Source of the DNA: Planococcus sp. CP5-4_YE
GTDB taxonomy: Bacteria > Bacillota > Bacilli > Bacillales_A > Planococcaceae
Length of the DNA stretch: 64,000 nucleotides
Assembly: GCF_019042655.1 (NCBI RefSeq)
Contig: NZ_JAHPZO010000013.1
Location: forward strand, 1-64,000
Reading direction: 5' to 3'
This document shows, in pieces, positions 1-8,031 of the stretch. Position numbers and translations under genes: made by a program. Every line of letters starts with the position of its first letter. The first letter of the stretch is position 1. The notes under the pieces are model-generated. The model saw only the letters and a program-made list of their open reading frames with translations, was not told the origin of the DNA and did not search any database.

Positions 1-35
1 TCTTTCTTTTTCTTTCTAGTGTGTATAAGAGACAG
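1..35. other. Sequencing adapter remnant at contig edge
   Basis: Bases 20-35 read TGTGTATAAGAGACAG, the 3' 16 bases of the 19-bp Tn5 mosaic end used in Nextera library kits. The preceding bases are low-complexity pyrimidine. The repeat copy that follows begins exactly after the final G of this motif, which is the geometry of an untrimmed tagmentation adapter rather than a natural IS50 end. Not biological sequence. Confidence 0.9.
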
Positions 36-310
36 TATAAATAGTTTAGATCAAGAAGGTGATTTGAGTGAAAAAAGTGAAATGGAAAAAGGAAGAGAAC
101 TTGTATTAAGTTGGTCGTGGAAACCTTTTCAACTACCTATAAGTAAAGTGCCATCAGTCTCCACTGAAAGTGGAGAAATGTCTCTCTCGTTTTTGTATCC
201 CGCAGAATTTGAATCCTTTATATATCCGGGAGTTAATGGTTTTATAGGGGGACCGCTGAGTGAACCATCATTTGATGTTCCGCTATCTGCCAAACCTATT
301 CCTATTCTTC
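36..310 (+). repeat. Inverted duplicate of 903-1177, probably chimeric
   Basis: This 275-base segment is the reverse complement of 903-1177. The encoded peptide is identical over about 90 residues to the middle of the minus-strand protein at 550-1419. Identity stops abruptly at 35/36 (adapter) and at 310/311 (start of the IstB frame). An exact inverted copy next to adapter sequence is best read as a chimeric read or mis-assembly. A true inverted duplication would not be expected to end at an adapter. Confidence 0.85.
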
Positions 311-529
311 CAGTTTATTTATGAAATGTATGACAAAGCAGCCTTTATCTTGACTTCGAATAAGGGGCCAGCTGAATGGGGAAAATTTTTGGGGGATCCC
401 ACCTTAACAACGGCCATTCTAGATCGCCTTCTTCACCGGAGTGAAATTCTTACGTTTGATGAAACGCAAGACAGTATCCGGATGAAATATAGAAAGTCAC
501 TATTTGAAAATCCAGGTGTTGAATCTTAA
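311..529 (+). pseudogene. IS21-family IstB ATPase, C-terminal fragment
   Basis: About 72 codons in frame from the 310/311 junction encode a peptide with ILTSNKGPAEWGKFLGDP followed by TTAILDRLLHRSEIL. These match the sensor/C-terminal region of IS21 helper ATPases (IstB), where an LTSN motif and an ILDRLLHH-like motif are typical. The Walker A/B part and IstA are absent because the frame is cut at the chimeric junction. It is either an IS21 remnant or the edge of an IS copy that broke the assembly. What lies 5' of it cannot be judged from this window. Confidence 0.7.
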
Positions 530-549
530 TTGGGGAAAAGTGTTGAATT

Positions 550-1419
550 CTACTTGACGGTTACATCTGCTTTTCCTAATAGAGATTTTGAAGCTATATC
601 AGGAATTTTAGAAAGCATCGTGTCGTTAATATTTCCTTCAATATGAGTTTCCATAAAAATACTTGCTTTGCAATCCTGTAATACGTTTCCATTATTAACT
701 TTTTTAATATTTCCCTTATTAGTATTCAAGTTCAAACATAAGGACGGCACTTTTGTGTTTAAAGGGTTTATGATATCTGAAAATGTCATAGATGAAAATG
801 GATTATCAATAAACTTCTGAACCAGATTATCTGGCAGAGGAACAATTCTTCCAGTCACTTCCACATTTTGAAACTGATATTTCACCGCATCTTCTTTAGT
901 GAGAAGAATAGGAATAGGTTTGGCAGATAGCGGAACATCAAATGATGGTTCACTCAGCGGTCCCCCTATAAAACCATTAACTCCCGGATATATAAAGGAT
1001 TCAAATTCTGCGGGATACAAAAACGAGAGAGACATTTCTCCACTTTCAGTGGAGACTGATGGCACTTTACTTATAGGTAGTTGAAAAGGTTTCCACGACC
1101 AACTTAATACAAGTTCTCTTCCTTTTTCCATTTCACTTTTTTCACTCAAATCACCTTCTTGATCTAAACTATTTATATAACTTTTAGGCTTATATAAGTG
1201 AGCATAGTCTATCAATTTCCCTTGAATTTTAATATGATCTTTATAATCCAATTTGGAACTTAAAACCCCTTCTAAAAGCTCCTTCCGAGACTCCACACTT
1301 ACAGTAGTCAGTTTTTGGTATATCTCACTTATTTTCCTTCCTTCCTCATAAAAACCTCTAGCATCTTGATAAAATCCTAATCCAGTTTTAAGTAACTCTA
1401 CTGCACTCAAAAAACCCAA
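550..1419 (-). CDS. Hypothetical protein, 289 aa
   Basis: Not recognised. The 289-residue product has no signal peptide or convincing membrane segment. The first 75 residues are charged and probably helical (repeated E/K/Y). The middle is rich in beta-forming and Pro/Ser residues (residues about 100-170), and VEVTGRIVPLP near residue 185 looks like a beta-barrel/OB-type strand. The ATG is preceded by AGGAGG. Composition is AT-rich compared with the housekeeping genes further right, as expected for an accessory gene. A 275-bp inverted copy of its middle lies at the contig edge and is probably artefactual. No function is proposed. Confidence 0.6.
   Translation of the reverse strand: MGFLSAVELLKTGLGFYQDARGFYEEGRKISEIYQKLTTVSVESRKELLEGVLSSKLDYKDHIKIQGKLIDYAHLYKPKSYINSLDQEGDLSEKSEMEKGRELVLSWSWKPFQLPISKVPSVSTESGEMSLSFLYPAEFESFIYPGVNGFIGGPLSEPSFDVPLSAKPIPILLTKEDAVKYQFQNVEVTGRIVPLPDNLVQKFIDNPFSSMTFSDIINPLNTKVPSLCLNLNTNKGNIKKVNNGNVLQDCKASIFMETHIEGNINDTMLSKIPDIASKSLLGKADVTVK
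903..1177 (-). repeat. Genuine copy of the inverted duplicate
   Basis: Partner of 36-310. It lies inside the intact reading frame 550-1419, so this copy is taken as the real one. Confidence 0.8.
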
Positions 1420-1678
1420 ATCAAACTCCTCCTTAAACTAAATTCCATGTTTCCACTCTAATTTTAAAAAAGTAAGAACATTGAAAAGTGGTGAATAAGA
1501 ATTAGTGCATTCATCCAAACAATAACTAAAAGTATTATATGTAAAATATACCCTATTACATTATTAAATTACATTCAATCTGTTTAGAAATTTCAGTTTT
1601 TACAACTATGAAGAATAACTTCTTGTTTTTTGGGTGTAGATATAAAGTTAATGTAGGAGTTTTAAAAAAGGAACTAAA

Positions 1679-2023
1679 TTGTATGTCGACGATTTGAGGA
1701 ATTGCCCAGAAGGTTATGTCGTAGCGAGGAATATAGATGAGGCGATTGATTACTTGGAAAACTATAAGGCGAAGATTCTGTCGTTAGACCATGACCTCGG
1801 GGAAGATGCAGACGGCCAGTTGCTGCCGACCGGATACGATTTGGTCAAGTTGTTTTGCGAGCGGGGTTATCATGCCGATAGGATTTACATTCACACGGAC
1901 AATGGAGCCGGCCAGGAGAATATGTACCATACCTTGAAAGACGCTCAGCGGAGAGGCTTTATCGCTCCGGATATTGAGATCCATCACTATTCGATTGCGG
2001 TGAACCGGTATTCTGGTGATTGA
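1679..2023 (+). CDS. Cyclic-phosphate processing receiver domain protein
   Basis: A small stand-alone receiver-like protein of 114 aa. It begins YVDDLRNCPEGYVVARN and contains LSLDHDLGED, the pattern I know from the family named cyclic-phosphate processing Receiver domain, with paired Asp near the N-terminus (VDD) and a DHDLG acidic motif. The family has been predicted by others to act on or sense nucleotides or RNA with cyclic phosphates; the biochemistry here is inferred. No ATG is available. TTG at 1679 is chosen because AAGGA sits 6 bases upstream and an in-frame stop lies at 1649. A strong terminator follows. There is no obvious operon partner. Confidence 0.7.
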   Translation: MYVDDLRNCPEGYVVARNIDEAIDYLENYKAKILSLDHDLGEDADGQLLPTGYDLVKLFCERGYHADRIYIHTDNGAGQENMYHTLKDAQRRGFIAPDIEIHHYSIAVNRYSGD

Positions 2024-2099
2024 CGCCCCCTGAGTTAAAATTGATTTATATTTACTACTTTGATCTTTTTGACGAACTTGTTCACCCGAGACAAAAAAT

Positions 2100-2158
2100 A
2101 AAGACGCCTTCTTGTTGAATGCTTACCGCATTTATGGAGGCGTCTTTTGCTGTTTCTG
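2100..2158 (+). terminator. Rho-independent terminator
   Basis: AAAGACGCCT pairs with AGGCGTCTTT and a T tract follows. It ends the receiver-domain gene. The remaining 2159-2331 stretch shows only the esterase 5' region. Confidence 0.8.
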
Positions 2159-2331
2159 TTTTCACTTTGTTTGAACCGATCTGCCCCATTATTATGAAAT
2201 ACTTCTAATATCTAAACTCGACTTTTTATTCGCTATGGACTGTGAAGATAATCGACAGCCATTTGAAATGGCGTACAATATCTAATAATAGATAGACAGT
2301 CATTCTAAGCAGATATAAAGGAGGCACGGCT

Positions 2332-3114
2332 TTGTTAGAAACATTCCATACATACATTTCTTCATTCAAACAAGAAAGATTAATCCGGGTATATCTGCCA
2401 AAAAGCTATTCGACAGAAAAGAAAAGCTACCCCGTGTTGTATATGCACGATGGGCAGAATGAATTTCAAGATATAGAGGCTATCGGCGGGAAATCTTTGG
2501 ATCTTGAAAATTATTTAGATGCAAATGGATTGGACCTTATCGTCGTTGCGGTCGATCAAAACCCAGAAGCAAGAATTGATGAGTATTGCCCTTGGGTAAG
2601 CGGTGAATATAGCAAAAGCATATTAGGCAAAGAGAGTCCAGAAGGCGGAAAGGGAATGCACTACGTGGATTTTATCGTCAGCGAACTAAAGCCGCTGATA
2701 GATAGCAACTACCGGACAGTTCGTGATCAGACCGCGATGGCCGGTATTTCTTTAGGGGGCCTTATCTCTGTCTACGCTATGTGCCGCTACCCTCACATTT
2801 TTAAACACATAGCCGTCCTGTCTTCTGCCTTTTACCGCAATCAAGAAGAAATCATGAAGCTGATCGAGCAGACGGATTTGTCGCTAGTTGAAAGTGTTTA
2901 TATGGATTGCGGAACCAAGGAAGCGGGGACTGATGCAAAAGTGAACGAGAAGTTTCTAGCTTCCAATCAAATGGTCTATGAACTGCTAAAAGAAAAGGTA
3001 TCTAATATGCAATTTGAAATTATTGAAGATGCTGAACACAATTATTCATATTTTAAAGAGAGAGTTCCAAGTATATTTGGCTTTTTAACATCAAACGATT
3101 TCCGTGAGAACTAG
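2332..3114 (+). CDS. Putative esterase (alpha/beta hydrolase)
   Basis: A 260-aa alpha/beta-hydrolase of the putative esterase family (esterase D / enterochelin-esterase type). Visible landmarks are YPVLYMHDGQNEF (oxyanion region, about residues 33-45), AGISLGGLISVYAM with nucleophile Ser in GISLGG (about residue 143), and a C-terminal EDAEHNYSYF supplying the catalytic His. There is no signal peptide, so it is probably cytoplasmic and acts on small esters. The TTG start is chosen for the AGGAGGC ribosome site about 7 bases upstream. It is monocistronic, with a terminator at 3203-3244. The substrate cannot be told from sequence. Confidence 0.8.
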   Translation: MLETFHTYISSFKQERLIRVYLPKSYSTEKKSYPVLYMHDGQNEFQDIEAIGGKSLDLENYLDANGLDLIVVAVDQNPEARIDEYCPWVSGEYSKSILGKESPEGGKGMHYVDFIVSELKPLIDSNYRTVRDQTAMAGISLGGLISVYAMCRYPHIFKHIAVLSSAFYRNQEEIMKLIEQTDLSLVESVYMDCGTKEAGTDAKVNEKFLASNQMVYELLKEKVSNMQFEIIEDAEHNYSYFKERVPSIFGFLTSNDFREN

Positions 3115-3202
3115 AAATCGACTAGTTGAATCCATTTTCAGTGCGCTGCCGCAAGGTTCGCTAAGCTTCAAACGTAGGGGCTCGCGATTGAAGTTCAAAC
3201 TA

Positions 3203-3244
3203 AAAATCTCCGAAAGAGTATATACGCTCTTTGGGAGATTTTTT
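3203..3244 (+). terminator. Rho-independent terminator
   Basis: The stem AAAATCTCC-gAAAGAG pairs with CTCTTTgGGAGATTTT, followed by T residues, about 90 bases after the esterase stop. Confidence 0.75.
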
Positions 3245-3406
3245 CACGTCTATTCTTTTAAAGCTCTTCTACTACCACTTGCCCATTGTAATCCGACAAC
3301 GGTATAACCCCGGTCGAGCGTTAGGACGTTCTCAGATGATTCGTTGTGAAAGCACTGGTCTTACTCGCTTTTCTTCCCAAACCTATAGATTCCTTCTAAG
3401 TTTTGA

Positions 3407-3862
3407 TTAAGCCTCGTCCATTCTGATAATCCTAGGCTCGTATTCTGAGACCACGATAAAGAACTCGTCTCTTGTGCTATACAGATGGACTTCCACTTGG
3501 TCCAGAACGTCTTCGTAGATTGTCGCGTTGCGGTATTTATCGAGACCGCTCCAGTCGATGATTTTGAAGAAGAATGACGTATGTTCAGAGAAGTTGTCAG
3601 GCCTATCGATATCATTGACCCACAAATCAGAACGTCCGACATGCGTGTCATAAGCAAAATGCCATACTGCAAATTCAGCGGTACATAATTGATCATAGAT
3701 AATCTGGAGCTTGTTTTCGTGCTCGTCGCTGATGATGAGTTCCAGTTGTGATGGGCTTTTGGAGACATTTACTAATATGAGTTGAGACGGGTTGTTTGCT
3801 CTTAAGGCTTCGATTCCGCGCGGCTGCCAAAACTGCAGCTTTTCTTTATGAGTCTCATCCAT
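3407..3862 (-). CDS. Hypothetical protein, 151 aa
   Basis: Not recognised. The soluble acidic product has a WHFAYDTHVGRSDLWVNDIDRPDNF segment mid-protein and a C-terminal beta-rich LYSTRDEFFIVVSEYEPRII. An upstream GTG at 3904 would add 14 residues. The ATG at 3862 is preferred because the extension has no clear ribosome site, although G-rich sequence lies 5' of both. It stands alone on the minus strand between plus-strand genes. No catalytic motif was seen. Confidence 0.55.
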   Translation of the reverse strand: MDETHKEKLQFWQPRGIEALRANNPSQLILVNVSKSPSQLELIISDEHENKLQIIYDQLCTAEFAVWHFAYDTHVGRSDLWVNDIDRPDNFSEHTSFFFKIIDWSGLDKYRNATIYEDVLDQVEVHLYSTRDEFFIVVSEYEPRIIRMDEA

Positions 3863-4036
3863 GGGTTCCCCACATCCCCTCAGAAATTCAACACTACTTC
3901 TCACTCTAGCTTATCAGATATGTGAAAAAATCAGTTCCTATTTCAACTATTTTTAAATGAATATTATAGTCTATATAATTTCCAAATAAAGATATATAAT
4001 AATTCTAATCACTTATAAAAATAGGGGGAATTTAAT

Positions 4037-4468
4037 ATGACTAGTAAACTAAATGCTCGTTTGGTCAATAAAGATATACTTGAAAATAGACTTGGGTTCA
4101 AACAACATTCTCGCTCTATCATCTTTTTAAAAAATAGCTCTCTAGTTCTTTCACCTTCAGTTCAAAATCAATACAATTGGTTCGATATTAGAAAACCTAA
4201 CCTGGATTTTTATTTGGATACCCCCTCCTACAAAGGAACTCTAGTCATTCGCTTTTTCGATAAACTTTTAGTTGCCAATTTAGATGATTTTGTAAAAAAA
4301 ATGATGCCTGCCAATAAATTTGTTTTCCATAAAATTATCGGACCTCATTGGAAATTCAGAATTAAAAAAACCGGTCGTTCATACTCCATTTATAATCAAC
4401 AAAACAGTTCCATTCTTTATCCAATTGAAGAATATTCAGTAGAAGCATTAGAAAAATTACTTAATTAA
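4037..4468 (+). CDS. Hypothetical protein, 143 aa, AT-rich
   Basis: Not recognised. The product is basic (many K/R) with aromatic residues and no membrane segment. AGGGGGAAT precedes the ATG. Base composition is markedly AT-richer than the rest of the window, with codons ending in A/T, as is common for recently acquired genes. The motifs KPNLDFYLDTPSYKG and GPHWKFRIKKTGRSYSIY suggest a small beta-sheet fold only. The function is unknown. Confidence 0.55.
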   Translation: MTSKLNARLVNKDILENRLGFKQHSRSIIFLKNSSLVLSPSVQNQYNWFDIRKPNLDFYLDTPSYKGTLVIRFFDKLLVANLDDFVKKMMPANKFVFHKIIGPHWKFRIKKTGRSYSIYNQQNSSILYPIEEYSVEALEKLLN

Positions 4469-4573
4469 TTGATTCCTATGCGATTAATAAATCCATATTT
4501 TCCTTAATACTCCAATCTCTCTTCTGTTACACTGGAAAAAAGAGGGTTTTATCCCATGAAAGGAGAGTATTGG

Positions 4574-4951
4574 ATGAAAACTTACTGGTTGATCGGCATT
4601 GTGGTGCTTGTCGATATGACGCTGCTATTGGTGGACGATTACTTTCCGGGTACACTCCGCTCCTTGGGCATCCCGGTATGGTCATTGTATGCACTGCTTG
4701 GGGTTTTGGTTCTGGTGAGCACACTGACACACAACCCTGAACTGGAGAAGCGTTTTGGGCTCCATACCTTATTGTTATTGTCTGTTTATCCGATGCTGGT
4801 GATGGTTTTATTGACCTTGCTTGGCGGCGTGTCAAAGAGCGGCCTGTCTGTAACGAGCCCCCTCCTTTGGATCTTATGGGGAGCGGTTTTGTGGATGGGA
4901 TGGCGCGATTATCAAAAGGACAAAGAGCAGGACGAACAAACGCTGGATTGA
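4574..4951 (+). CDS. Small membrane protein, paralogue family member 1
   Basis: A 125-aa integral membrane protein with about four hydrophobic segments. It begins MKTYWLIG and carries VDDYFPGTLRSLGIPVW, LLTLLGG and SPLLWI. The same plan recurs in two other genes of this window (22437-22832 and 22983-23360), so it is one of three paralogues. An upstream in-frame ATG at 4556 is rejected: AGGAG lies between the two ATGs, and alignment with the third paralogue starts at MKTYWL. No function is known to me. Confidence 0.65.
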   Translation: MKTYWLIGIVVLVDMTLLLVDDYFPGTLRSLGIPVWSLYALLGVLVLVSTLTHNPELEKRFGLHTLLLLSVYPMLVMVLLTLLGGVSKSGLSVTSPLLWILWGAVLWMGWRDYQKDKEQDEQTLD

Positions 4952-5014
4952 ACAGTTCTCTAAGATACATATGGCAAGAGTTTGCTACTCAAATAGAAAG
5001 GATGGCCCGTTGCT

Positions 5015-5248
5015 ATGCTATGGATACTTACACAAAATAAACAAGACCTGATGAATGTTAAGAGTGTTGCTGCAAAAGGAAAGCACGTAGAAGGTTTTGT
5101 AGAAAACAGCCTATTGGATCAATGGAATAAGGTGATGGGTAAATTCGACTCGAATGAGAGAGCATTAGAAGTTCTTACGGAAATTTTTGCGAAGATTGAT
5201 GAAAGCGATGGGGCTACCGTTACGTTTACTATGCCTCCTCAACAGTAA
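5015..5248 (+). CDS. Small conserved hypothetical protein, 77 aa
   Basis: A short soluble protein: MLWILTQNKQDL, then a Lys-rich VAAKGKHVEGFV segment, a helical SNERALEVLTEIFAKI segment and a C-terminal VTFTMPPQQ. I have seen this general pattern in small Bacillales proteins of unknown role, but it cannot be assigned a function. AAAGG lies about 10 bases before the ATG. It is probably transcribed with the preceding membrane-protein gene (63-base gap). Confidence 0.5.
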   Translation: MLWILTQNKQDLMNVKSVAAKGKHVEGFVENSLLDQWNKVMGKFDSNERALEVLTEIFAKIDESDGATVTFTMPPQQ

Positions 5249-5401
5249 GAACAAATGACTTAGGTTCGGATTTGATCACACATAAAAAAACATCCTCATT
5301 ATTTATGTGAAATAGTACGTACCATTGAAATGCAAACCAGTTTATCCTACTAAAAAGAACGAGTAGATTTTAAGGTTTTCTAAATGGAAAGGAATGATTC
5401 A

Positions 5402-5875
5402 ATGGAGGAAGAGCAGTGGGACATAAAAGAAATTAAAAAGTTAAAGAAAAAGCAGTTACTTTGGGGCAATCTCTTTATGCTGGTGATCTTCGTATTGCTT
5501 GTTTATTTTTTGGAAAGTGACACACTGTTCTTCGCCACTTGGATTGTTTTAGCCGGCCTTTTAGTTTCTTCAGCTTTTAGCTTGTATACATTGATAACAG
5601 GCAATCTTATTGGGACGAAAACCAGCCGGCGCGTTCAAGCATTCGATAGGAGTCGTTGGGGCGAGAAGCGTTGGAAACGCAAGAAAATAATTGAACTCTT
5701 CCTATTCATCATTTTAGGTATCGTACTGGTGTTCTTTTTGACCACCACAGATTTCAATTTTCCAAACCAAACAATTTCTGCTCCCCCTTTCGCCTTTATC
5801 GGGGCCTGGGTCGGCTACAATATAGGTGAGATTACGCGTCTGACAAACCTGAAAGAGCCATCAGCGAACAGCTAG
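5402..5875 (+). CDS. Membrane protein, 157 aa, unknown
   Basis: Starts with a charged N-terminus (EEEQWDIKEIKKLKKKQ), then two close transmembrane helices (about residues 22-65), a basic cytoplasmic loop (TKTSRRVQAFDRSRWGEKRWKRKK), and two more helices ending near residue 145. The ATG at 5402 has AAAGGA 8 bases upstream; the ATG at 5384 is possible with a weaker site. The four-helix topology is clear but the family is not. A terminator follows. Confidence 0.6.
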   Translation: MEEEQWDIKEIKKLKKKQLLWGNLFMLVIFVLLVYFLESDTLFFATWIVLAGLLVSSAFSLYTLITGNLIGTKTSRRVQAFDRSRWGEKRWKRKKIIELFLFIILGIVLVFFLTTTDFNFPNQTISAPPFAFIGAWVGYNIGEITRLTNLKEPSANS

Positions 5876-5932
5876 CCGCTCTTCTCCTATCTACTAGATA
5901 CTTGTGCCACTCAGTTAAACTACATAACCGAA

Positions 5933-5963
5933 AAATCTCAGTTCCGAAGACTGAGGTTTTTTT
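5933..5963 (+). terminator. Rho-independent terminator
   Basis: CTCAGT pairs with ACTGAG, flanked by AAAAA and a T7 tract, just after the membrane-protein gene. Confidence 0.8.
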
Positions 5964-6077
5964 GTGCCCTCATTATTTTTGAACACTTATACCATCCTTT
6001 TGCCTCTCCTCCCCTGGCAACCTCCCCTCACCCACAGCGTCCATTTTTAAAACCCTACTCCCAGGAGGCGCTGTGTG

Positions 6078-6872
6078 ATGAAAACGTTTTGGCTGTTCGG
6101 ATACCGGCAAGCGCTTTGCTGAATTTTTCCCGTCATTATTTTCGCGGCACTAGCTGTGTCGAAATACATCGAGATTCCTTTTGTGCCCCGGTATGATTTT
6201 ATTTTGCTGGTGTGCATACTCGCGCAAGTGTTCATGCTCACTTCCAAACTGGAGACTTGGGATGAGTTCAAAGTCATCCTCGTGTTCCACGCCATCGGGC
6301 TCGGCCTTGAATTGTACAAGGTCCATATGGGCTCGTGGGCGTATCCCGAAGAAGCCTACAGCAAGTTTTTCGGCGTGCCGCTCTATAGCGGGTTCATGTA
6401 CGCCAGTGTCGCGAGTTATATTTGCCAGGCGTGGCGGCGTTTCGATCTGCAGATGTATGGCTGGCCCAAGCCTTTCTACAGCATCGTCATCAGCGTGTTG
6501 ATCTACGCGAACTTTTTCACGCATCATTTCACGTATGACATCCGCTGGGGGCTAAAGCTGTTATTGGTGCTGATTTTCTTCCGCACAATCGTGACGTTTC
6601 GCATCGATGACAAAATCTTTAAGATGCCGCTGATCCTGTCGTTCCTGTTGATCGGATTCTTCATCTGGATCGCGGAAAACATCACGACCTTCCTTGGCGC
6701 CTGGCAATACCCGAACCAGGAAGCGGCCTGGTCGCTCGTCCACATCGGTAAAATTAGCTCGTGGTTTTTGCTCGTCATCATCTCGGTCATCATCGTCGCC
6801 CAACTAAAACGGGTGAAAAGCTCCTTGAAACAACCCGCGCGAAGCAGTGTGATGGCAGAAAAAGAAAGCTGA
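6078..6872 (+). pseudogene. DUF817 family membrane protein, interrupted by in-frame TGA
   Basis: The natural start is ATG 6078 with AGGAGG 10 bases upstream. The frame reads 14 codons to a TGA at 6120-6122, then continues in the same frame with no shift to 6872. The total of about 264 codons equals the length I recall for this family (B. subtilis YoaT). The TGA stands where Cys is expected in a QALC-x-IFPVIIF stretch of the first helix. The rest is intact, with several transmembrane helices and family-type motifs PRYDFILLVCILAQ, YKVHMGSWAYPE and LYSGFMYASVASY. Restart at GTG 6156 would lose the first helix and has no clear ribosome site. Treat it as a nonsense-broken gene unless reads show otherwise. 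Confidence 0.75.
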
Positions 6873-6903
6873 TAGAAAGTTTGGCATTCCACGCAAAGAA
6901 CTT

Positions 6904-6977
6904 TTGACATTCCCCAATAAATGGAGTAAATTATCATATGGACGAACAATAACATTCGTTCTATCGAATAATATTCG
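6904..6977 (+). promoter_or_regulatory. guaC promoter with tandem CGAA/TTCG operators
   Basis: TTGACA (6904-6909), 17 bases, then TAAATT (6927-6932) form a sigma-A-like promoter. Immediately downstream lie two related inverted repeats: CGAACAAT..ATTCG (6943-6958) and the perfect palindrome CGAATAATATTCG (6965-6977). Their CGAAC/TAAT core resembles half of the PurBox known for PurR in Bacilli (CCGAAC then AT), which fits a purine-salvage gene. Spacing differs from the classical paired PurBox, so the regulator is inferred. Confidence 0.5.
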
Positions 6978-6995
6978 TGTTTAGGGGTGTAATTA

Positions 6996-7979
6996 ATGGA
7001 AAATGTATTTGATTACGAAGACATTCAGTTAGTTCCTGCAAAAGCAGTGGTAAATAGCCGTTCAGAATGTGATACATCCATAGAGTTTGGCGGGCGCACG
7101 TTTAAATTACCAGTCGTGCCGGCCAATATGCAGACAATCGTCGATGAAAAAATCGCCAAATTCCTGGCTGAAAATAATTATTTCTACATCATGCACCGCT
7201 TCGAGCCGGAAAAACGCTTGGCGTTCGCAAAAGATATGCAAGAGCAAGGGCTGTATGCGTCGATCAGCGTCGGGGTCAAACCGGAAGAGTATGATTTTGT
7301 GCAAGCACTTGTTGACGCTGGCGTGACGCCTGAATACATCACGATCGATGTGGCGCATGGCCATTCGAATTCTGTGATCGACATGATCCAGCACATCAAA
7401 AAATCGCTTCCGGAAAGCTTCGTCATCGCCGGAAACGTCGGGACACCAGAAGCTGTGCGCGAGCTGGAAAATGCAGGCGCAGATGCAACAAAAGTAGGCA
7501 TCGGGCCAGGCAAAGTGTGCATCACCAAGATCAAGACCGGCTTCGGCACAGGCGGCTGGCAATTGGCTGCACTGCGTTTGTGCGCGAAAGCTGCCAGTAA
7601 ACCAATCATCGCAGACGGCGGCATCCGTACTCACGGCGATATCGCAAAATCGGTACGTTTCGGCGCTTCGATGGTGATGATCGGCTCGTTGTTCGCAGGT
7701 CACGAAGAATCTCCTGGGCAAACCGTCGAGCAAGACGGCAAGCTTTTGAAGGAATATTTCGGTTCGGCGTCCGAGTTCCAAAAAGGCGAAAAGAAAAACG
7801 TCGAAGGCAAGAAAATGTACGTGGAATTCAAAGGCTCGATGAAAGATACTTTGACCGAGATGGAGCAGGATCTGCAGTCCGCGATTTCCTATGCGGGCGG
7901 CAACCATTTGCTCGCCATCCGCCAAGTGGATTATGTCATCGTTAAGAACTCGATTTTTAACGGGGATAAAGTGTATTGA
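6996..7979 (+). CDS. guaC: GMP reductase
   Basis: Reduces GMP to IMP with NADPH, releasing ammonia and returning guanine nucleotides to the adenine branch. The 327-aa product has the IMPDH/GMPR TIM-barrel fold and the length of the Firmicute GuaC type. The signature [15 protein letters not shown] contains catalytic Cys175, followed by [12 protein letters not shown]. The N-terminal [10 protein letters not shown] and the glycine-rich phosphate-binding [19 protein letters not shown] are present. It lacks the CBS insert and long flap of IMPDH, which separates it from GuaB. It is monocistronic with its own promoter, tandem operator-like repeats and a strong terminator. Confidence 0.95.
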   Translation: MENVFDYEDIQLVPAKAVVNSRSECDTSIEFGGRTFKLPVVPANMQTIVDEKIAKFLAENNYFYIMHRFEPEKRLAFAKDMQEQGLYASISVGVKPEEYDFVQALVDAGVTPEYITIDVAHGHSNSVIDMIQHIKKSLPESFVIAGNVGTPEAVRELENAGADATKVGIGPGKVCITKIKTGFGTGGWQLAALRLCAKAASKPIIADGGIRTHGDIAKSVRFGASMVMIGSLFAGHEESPGQTVEQDGKLLKEYFGSASEFQKGEKKNVEGKKMYVEFKGSMKDTLTEMEQDLQSAISYAGGNHLLAIRQVDYVIVKNSIFNGDKVY

Positions 7980-8000
7980 TCAATTGAATCAGAGCATTGG

Positions 8001-8031
8001 AAAAGCGGCCTTTTGCAATGGCCGCTTTTTT
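8001..8031 (+). terminator. guaC terminator
   Basis: AAAAGCGGCC pairs with GGCCGCTTTT, followed by more T. Confidence 0.85.

Noticed and set aside
20-35. Natural Tn5/IS50 end
   Set aside because: No IS50 sequence beside it; placement at the contig edge before a chimeric duplicate fits a library adapter.
19-324. 101-codon plus-strand frame at the left edge
   Set aside because: It is the inverted chimeric copy of part of 550-1419, beginning inside adapter sequence.
3361-3768. 135-codon minus-strand frame overlapping 3407-3862
   Set aside because: Ser/Thr-rich shadow in another frame; the 3407-3862 frame has more protein-like composition.
7107-7925. 272-codon open frame antisense to guaC
   Set aside because: No ribosome site, Cys/His/Phe-rich composition typical of an antisense shadow, fully inside guaC.
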